Source: Bactrocera neohumeralis
Lineage: Eukaryota; Arthropoda; Insecta; Diptera; Tephritidae
Assembly: GCF_024586455.1 (NCBI RefSeq)
Contig: NC_065919.1
Coordinates: 16,610,017 to 16,674,016 of the forward strand
DNA length: 64,000 nucleotides
Reading direction: 5' to 3'
The position numbers and the translations under genes are program-made. The first letter of the stretch is position 1. Each line of letters starts with the position of its first letter. Positions 57,587 through 64,000 of this stretch are shown one piece after another. The notes below the pieces were generated by a model. It was not told the origin of the DNA. It ran no database searches and was given only the letters and a program-made list of their open reading frames with translations.

Positions 57587-58655
57587 TGGGTGATCCACTT
57601 CGGGGGTCCCTACTTTTTTAAAGAAACAACACAGAAATTTCAAATTTAATGGGAAATATTTATGATCATTCGAAAGAACATTCTTTGGCATTTATTTTTT
57701 GAAGATTATCTCTTTTAAATGTTGTCCGCGGTTACGTCTCAGATGGTCCATCCATTGAGTCCAATTTTCGATCACTCATTCGAGCATTTCGATCGGTAAC
57801 TGGCGAATGACAAGCGGAATGGTTTGCTCCAAGGCCTCAATCGAGGTGATATTGTCCGCATAGACGTTAGACTTTACATATCCCCACAGAAAAAAGACGA
57901 ACGGTGTGATATCACACGATCTTGGTGGCCAATCGACCTTAGGGTTGAAACTATCTGCTCACTGAAGTGTTCTCTCAATAAATCCATAGATTGATGCGAT
58001 GCGTAGGAAGTGACTCCGTCTTGTTGAAATCAAATGTCGCCGAGATCACGATCTTCAGTTTCAGGCAGCAAATAGTCGGCTATCATGGCACGATAACGGT
58101 CGTCATTGACGGTTTTCACCGGCATAATTTTTGAAGAAATATGAACCGATGATTCCACCGGCTCACAAGCCACACCAAACCGTTGTTTTTTCAGGTTGCT
58201 CTTCGCCCCATATGCGGCAATTTTGTTTATTTACATAAACATTAAGCCAAAAATAGACCTCATTGCTGAACAAAATTGGACGCGAAAACGTCGGATCTTC
58301 TTGGAACTTTTAAAAAGTCCATAGAGATCTCGACATAAAATGCGTCATTCCGATTTGCTGCGGACATGGCCTATTCGGTCGAATATTATCCAATAATGGA
58401 TGCTGGTTCTCAAAATGGGTGATGGTTTTGGGAATAGTACGCTCGGTACGCCGATTATGTTGACCATAAGTTGAGCGGAGCACATTCTTTACGGAACGTG
58501 AATTTTCGTAATAAAGTTGAACGAATTGTAAACCTTGTTCGGGAGTAAGTCTTTCCACGATGAAATGCCATACAATGCTGAACACAAATAACATTACAGT
58601 TTGATGTGACTTCCTGCGATCTTTCCGAAGTCTATTGAAAAAAGTGGTAGGAAAA
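57587..58655 (-). mobile_element. Tc1/mariner-superfamily element, copy 3 (antisense)
   Basis: Starts gggtgatccacttcggggg with the shared block 'gatcattcgaaagaacattc'. The reverse strand ending near 58570 reads LTPEQGLQFVQLYYENSRSV then TYGQHNRRTERTIPKTITHF, the first helix-turn-helix of the transposase, followed by a decayed DNIRPNRPCPQQI linker. The second helix-turn-helix is largely deleted between 58310 and 58360. The catalytic part (58290-57620) is decayed. Same orientation as the copies at 9.0 and 16.6 kb. Confidence 0.8.
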
Positions 58656-61154
58656 ATAATCGCATTTTGGTTGAAGTTTTTGGCCTTGGAAGACCAAGAA
58701 CGTTTCGTTGCCAAAAAAATTGTTGCCATACGATGAAATTTTGCCAAAACAAGCTCGCAGAACATCGAAAATCATTCAAGCAAGGAAATTGAATGCCATA
58801 TGAATTTAAACCAAAAGATAGAATTGAGGAGAAAACGTTAATAAAAATAACGAATTTTGTTTAACATTTTGCGCAATATTATTATTGGCATAGTTAATAT
58901 TATTTTTCGCTTTTTGATTTATGAACATAATTTTTTTTATATTTTTTTTTTTAGGATAGCACAATTGCAAAAAAAACTATCCTATCTTTTAAGTTGAATC
59001 AAACTGCACACATTGTGCTAAATTTTACTAAAATCCCTTCAGTGGTTTAGAAGTTTACCCCGGACAAAATGTGACACAAATATACATAGATATCCTTCAT
59101 TCATATTTAATCAGCTTTTCAAATTTTTAAATTAATGCTCATATTATCACATTATATTTCCTTCCTTACACACATCGTGCTTGTTGTAATTTATTTGAGC
59201 ATTTCCGACATACGGTCAATTTAGTTTTTGGCACATTTTCGGCTTCGTTGCTGGTTTGCCTCTGAATAACGCAATAAAATTATTAGTGTATGTGTTAAAT
59301 AAGCTTTCAGCACAACTCAATTTCAAGCGTAATTATCTTAGACAAAGTTGCATTTTATAATTACTTGCTAATTACCTACAATGTGTAATAGATATGTTTA
59401 ATAAAATAGTCATCTGAGGATAAGTGAAATGGATGCACTAAGCAAAAAGTTTGTGTATTAAGGCGAATTAGTGGTGCTTTGGAAAATATATCGACTAAAA
59501 TATTTTTGGAAAAAATTTATGAGAAATATAAAAGTTATCGAAATGAGTTTAATGTAGAATTATGTGAAGCTCATTTCATTTTTAAGCTTTCATTCATATA
59601 GTTTGGAAAATTATGTTGTGCAAAATCACTTCTTTTTCATTATTTAAACAAGAGATTAAATAAGAATTGATTACAAAAGTGATGCCTTGAGCTTTTTTGT
59701 ACTAGGAGAAGCTTTCGACTGACGTTCACATCAAGCTTTCACAACACTTATGCGTTTTTCAATAGAAGTTTTGATTTGGCGACAGCATAAGCTCACTTAT
59801 CTGGGACTATCTAGCATTTCTTGTCAGTGTCAACGAGGTTTTAAAATACTTTAATGTCCCCGGAAGTTCAGTTTGCTATTAGTGTTACTCAGAAAAAGAA
59901 AAGAAAAACGACATCCAGCGAATTTCCTAATCGAGAATGATCTTTGTGGTCATCGAGATTGCTAATGCGGTGCTGGTTATTATAAATGGTCCTCAGAAAA
60001 AGACTATTTCGAAGATTCCGATGTCTTTTAATTTATTTTTAAATACTTAAATAAGACTTATTGGAATGCATAATATTACTGAAACTGAAACCAGTGGCAA
60101 TGACGTCTTGGACTGATCAGCCTATAGTATAAAATTTTGTCTTTGATTCTAAACGATTGGTAAATATATCTATCATGACATTAGTTCCAACATCGTATCT
60201 ATCCGAAAGTTATTGTTTTGGACTAAATTTTCCGCATTCTATTTTTTCTCACTGAGGAAATAATACTTCGACTATTGGCATTTAAGAGATCTCACTGGCC
60301 GTTCGATGTTCTTGCTTGATGGATCTCAACTAAAGCATTGGTACTGAATTTCCCGTAGATTATCTGGTGCATATCAACTCATGCAGATTTTGCAAAGCTA
60401 CCTTACTTATATGATCATATTTAGATGTCACAGCAGGGCGATGTTATCACCATCAAACGAGGCCACTTTAAAGGTTTTCTTTCACTCGGCAAAACATAGA
60501 AAAACATTGCATGGAATTTCTCATAATGTGTTTTTACTTTCGATCAAAATACCAAATGTAAATGTAAGCACTCGCACAAGCGTAGCGGCGACTACACCAC
60601 ACCCACATCGAACTAGTCATTTGCAGGCTCATTAAGAAATTTCGCTACAATATAACATAGTTGGGTGTAAAGGCGAAAGTGTGCTTCTATTTGTTTACCT
60701 TGCAATTTTGGCTCAACGCCAAGAATGCGTAGCAGACCACAAAATTTTGGCAATTGTTGCACTTTTACTTTCCTTTCAGTGCCACGTTCTTGTCTCTATA
60801 TTTCAATTCAAGATTTTTTTCTTCATTTTGTAGTTCTGTGGGCGAGTCAAAAGTATGAATGATTAGACAACGATGTTAATTTGCTTTTTAACGGTACATT
60901 TAATTGAAATTAGCAGTATCCATTCGGCACTGACATTGTTGTATTATTATTTAAACTGTTGTCATACAAACATACATACATGTGTATGTATGTACATAGT
61001 AGGAAAGCAAATAAACAGAAAAAGTTTGGTTCGCGTTAAATACGAATAATACAAATAAGGCGACTGTCTCATTTAAATCATAGTCTAATACCAAAAGAGA
61101 AGAGATCTAGAAGAAAGAATTAAAGCAGACAAATACATAAATATAGGAACAATT
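58656..61154. other. 2.5 kb without recognisable genes
   Basis: AT-rich unique-looking DNA, with T-tracts at about 58930-58952. ORF 60381-60635 (+) has no domain. I find no exon of the receptor cyclase here. Confidence 0.45.
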
Positions 61155-61320
61155 TTTGTTCTCAAACCGCAACCTAGAGGATTCTGAGAAAGGATTTAAG
61201 CTTGTTGTTCTCACTCAAGAACTGAAGCCATTGGACCACCGTAAACGTCCTCAATTTGGTGATTTGTCTTGGAACAACTTCAAAAATATACCGAATAATC
61301 TTCTCTATCCGATGAGGCTC
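61155..61320 (+). pseudogene. Tc1-like transposase fragment
   Basis: The + strand reads KLVVLTQELKPLDHRKRPQF then a WNNFKNIP stretch and LLYPMRLTF, matching the YKIxLTQELKPLDHxxR region of the Tc1-like copy at 22.8 kb, with part of the following motif lost. It breaks off where an antisense RTE fragment starts. Confidence 0.6.
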
Positions 61321-61324
61321 ACTT

Positions 61325-61970
61325 TCATCTGTCGAGTTTACAACAGCGAGCCAGTCGTTCTTCCTTTTCGTTGTTTGGCGCCAATTGAAGATTCTAAGTG
61401 TAGCCAGATCCTTCTCGTATCTCCTACAGCTTGTCTTTCTATCGACTGTGGTATTGGCCGTAAATCATTCTCCATGCCTCTGCACCATATAGCAGGAAAT
61501 AATGAGTGACTTATAGAGTTTGATGTACATATGGTCATTTCTTAGTCGAGAGAGAACTTTACTTCTCAATTGCCTATTCAGTCCGAAGTAGCACCTATTG
61601 GCAAGAGTTATTCTGTGTTGGATGCCGAGGCTGACATAGTTGTTGCTGTTAATACAGGTTCCAAGATAAATGAAATTATCTACGACTTCGAAGTTATGCC
61701 TGTCAACAGTGACGTGGGAGTCTAGCCTAGTCTAGTCTATTAGTTTTACAGGGATACCAAATTCAGACATAGCGGCATAAAAGCAACTTATTTTCGCGCT
61801 GTCAAAAGCAGCTTTGAAATCGACCCAGAGGTGGTGACCCTTTTCTTGGGTCTTTTCCAGATTGGTGAATATCTGGTCAGTTGTCGATTTTTAGGTCTGA
61901 AGCCACACTGAATAGATCCGAATATGTTGCCGGTGGGCTTTATTCTTTCACACAGTACGCTCGATAGATG
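61325..61970 (-). mobile_element. RTE-type LINE fragments, antisense, rearranged
   Basis: Reverse strand from 61970: LSSVLCERIKPTGNIFGSIQ, CGFRP, then palm pieces up to FGIPVKL (about 61745). It jumps to DRHNFEVVDNFIYLG (61710-61665) and a QLRSKVLSRL-like stretch (about 61570-61540), and ends near 61330 with GAEAW and NLQLAPNNEK-like 3' sequence. The palm with YADD is deleted. Confidence 0.75.
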
Positions 61971-62039
61971 GAGCCACGCATTGCAGTTCACGCATATGAG
62001 GAAATTTCTCTCAGCGCCTTACACTTGGAAGTGGGTAGA

Positions 62040-62215
62040 AATGATTATTTTACATATCACTCTGGCAGAAAACGACTTCCGGTCTTAAATCAAGTATTCT
62101 CTGGGTAGGTAAAAAACATCCTTTTGAAGTCGAGCTAACGAGAGAAGGCCAAACATCCCTCCCTAGGGCTGTGCGCTGGGTTTGGAACCCGCCACGTAAA
62201 AGCATAGCCCCAATG
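62040..62215 (+). mobile_element. RTE leader-like segment, sense
   Basis: Inverse match of 13490-13640, sharing 'cccagcgca' and 'cgccacgta' words and the 'acatccctccc' block. It lies head-to-head with the antisense RTE fragments just to its left and abuts a DINE-like end on its right. Confidence 0.6.
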
Positions 62216-62320
62216 AATATACAATTTATAGGGTCTTCGACGTTTTCTTTTGGGTATTTCAAATTTCGTGACAAATTTAATATATCCTGCTATCTTACTG
62301 ATCCTGTTGAGGGTGTAACG
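62216..62320 (-). repeat. DINE-1/mini-me-like core fragment
   Basis: Contains 'tttatagggtcttcgacgtt', 'tttcaaatttcgtgacaaat' and 'ctgttgagggtgtaa', the core and end of the DINE-like family. The modules and hairpin end are absent. Confidence 0.6.
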
Positions 62321-63179
62321 ATATGAACCGCGCTGACAAACGAACAATACTATACATTAGTAATCTTTCCAAATATAAGTCGATTATTTCTTAAAGATAT
62401 TAATGGAATGCTCGTGAGATATAAAACACTCTTCTGGGGCGATAGCGCTTAAACAGACTTACAAAGTTCTGGATTCCGATTATGAGGATTGCAATATTGT
62501 ATTTCGGAACATCAGTATGATGGCACGCATTCTCAATATTTTTCTTCTTCAAGCGCTGTTTAATCACGCTTTGAATCATTGTTTCGTAAAACGGTGCTTC
62601 AGTTTATGGCAAAGAATCGATGTGCATTTAAGCTTTCCTGCTTCATTAAATTCCTAAACAAATTAATTCAAAACCTTTTATCAGACTTAGATCGTTTACA
62701 ACAAGCAAGTCTGTCAGAAATCAGTTTACAAGCTACTTTGACACTCAATTTATCCTTACAAACAACCCACATACATATATCCATACACCTAATGGTTATG
62801 TGCGCAAGTTTATTTCCCTGCAGTTGATATATCCTGACAACACGCCATTGAAGGAAACCAAATATTCCAAATCAATTGTGCAATGACTTTCTGTCTGTCC
62901 ATTGTTCACAAAAGAACAAAAAGATGAAAAGTTCAAACATATGCCAGTACATACATACATGTACATAATGAACATAGGACATGTTCGAACAAAAGAGAAC
63001 CAACAAACTCATTGTTAGTTGACATGTGAAATTCACTAAGTCGACGTTTCAGTTATTTGAGAAAAAGGAATAAAAAATAATAGAGAAATAAAAACGTTCA
63101 GACTAAACTCAGTAAAGTTTGCCGAAGAATTTGGTTCTTAATCTTGAGGAAATAGTACAAATGAGAGGAAAGTAGCAAG
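62321..63179. other. No recognisable gene
   Basis: Unique-looking AT-rich DNA. The 82-codon + ORF 62579-62827 has no recognisable domain. Confidence 0.4.
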
Positions 63180-64000
63180 ACAAAACGGATTATTCCACGG
63201 AGCTCGGATGCTCCGGGAAGCTGGGTATATGAAGGGAAGCCGATATTCACTTCTCCTTCAACTGCTTTTATGAAAACTTTGAGCACTACAAAAACTATTT
63301 TTCTCTACTCACATACCGTCAGGGAGATGTGGATGGAGAGAAGTCGGTTCATACAACTGGGAACCTAAGCTCAGTGAACTCAAACCCAGCAAAAAGGAAA
63401 GTACTAAAACTAGATAAAAGTTATCCAGCGGTAACCGGAGATCTTGCCCGAGCACAAGCTTCTTCGTGTTACTATTCAAATAGCGAACTTATACATTATA
63501 TTATCAAATAAATTTGAAGTTTCACTGACTGGCCGTATGTTTTTTTTAATTATCCTATAGTATACAGGTAGAGACTCTCGCCAAAGATGTTGTTTTGGCT
63601 CCAAGAAACCGTAGTCAAGTCAATAATGTTCTATAATGAATTCGTCTGGTTGACGGGCTCTCATCGTCTCCGATACTCTACGGCCTACACCAACAATATC
63701 ACTTAAGGCCATTTTAAATACAGCACATGCGAGGTGAGTTGTAAGGCTCCGGAAAGCTGGGTATATTAAGAGTTCCGAACAAAAGCAAGCGCGGAAATTC
63801 TCTCCACACTTTTTTCTGCTCACATACCGACGAGGTATTTGTATGTGAATGGAGAGAAGTCGCTGGAGAATAGGCGCAATGAATTTTTTCATGGATGGCT
63901 CGAAGCTAAGAGAGAAGATTGGAGGGGAGACTTTTTTAAGGAGCTCTCCGTCACTATTAACCTTAGGCTACTGGTCGACGATCAACTCCTGTGCGACTAG
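63180..64000 (+). mobile_element. R1-type LINE fragment, partly duplicated, continuing past the edge
   Basis: A block with 'aagctgggtatat', 'ctcacataccg' and 'gagagaagtcg' words occurs at 63206-63360 and again at 63748-63870, about 540 bp apart. After the second copy the + strand gives FFHGWLEA or, in the next frame, MDGSKLREKIGG (about 63890-63925), the RNase H start of R1-type LINEs, then LLTLGYW. The element runs out of the window. Confidence 0.62.

Larger units (their letters stand above)
11740..64000 (+). other. Presumed large intron 3 of the receptor cyclase, open to the window end
   Basis: Inferred from a good donor at 11740 and the lack of any recognisable downstream exon (no second lobe, transmembrane, kinase-homology or cyclase sequence on the + strand). 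All elements listed below would then be intronic. The alternatives are a short missed exon or an assembly break. Confidence 0.5.

Noticed and set aside
60381..60635. An 84-codon + ORF
   Set aside because: No domain, no splice or promoter context, and composition like the surrounding DNA.
1..64000. CRISPR arrays, bacterial operons, phage genes, rRNA genes
   Set aside because: No regularly spaced palindromic repeats, ribosome-binding-site-led gene runs or rRNA sequence are visible; splice sites and LINEs show the DNA is animal.

Overview
The window is eukaryotic, intron-rich, AT-rich DNA crowded with decayed transposable elements. Insect-type splice junctions, mariner and Tc1-like transposons, RTE-, jockey- and R1-type LINEs and DINE-1/mini-me-like repeats point to a higher fly (Diptera, Brachycera). 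The RTE leader and endonuclease sequences, as I know them, suggest a tephritid fruit fly. That species-level placement is inference.

Only one conserved host gene is evident. Three + strand exons (7738-8611, 11207-11390, 11537-11739) splice in frame into the N-terminal half of the extracellular ligand-binding domain of a natriuretic-peptide-receptor-like receptor guanylyl cyclase. The transmembrane, kinase-homology and cyclase exons are not in the window. The donor at 11740 therefore opens an intron that appears to run at least 52 kb, to the window end. A second, weaker host candidate is a 68-codon secreted-peptide-like ORF on the - strand (30298-30504) with a TATA box upstream.

Layout: 1-5.6 kb holds LINE fragments, two internally deleted mariners and a DINE-like repeat. 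5.6-11.7 kb holds the gene's leader and exons 1-3, with a Tc1-like copy and a LINE tail in intron 1. 12.8-25.7 kb holds RTE, Tc1-like, mariner, DINE-like and jockey/CR1-like copies. 26.4-38.4 kb holds a palindromic MITE with TTAA flanks, mariners, two gag-like fragments in opposing orientation, the small secreted ORF, an antisense jockey element, an inverted-repeat MITE and R1-type fragments. 38.4-52.5 kb holds sparse unique DNA with R1- and RTE-type fragments and a long Helentron-like repeat. 52.5-57.3 kb holds a MITE with internal tandem repeats and two arrays of a 113-145 bp satellite. 57.6-64 kb holds another Tc1-like copy, RTE pieces and R1-type pieces at the right edge.

The genes do not form an operon or pathway. 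The window is best read as the 5' end of one receptor gene whose large intron has been filled by successive transposon insertions. All transposon genes look inactive (frameshifts, stops, lost catalytic residues). No tRNA, rRNA, CRISPR array or bacterial-type feature was found.
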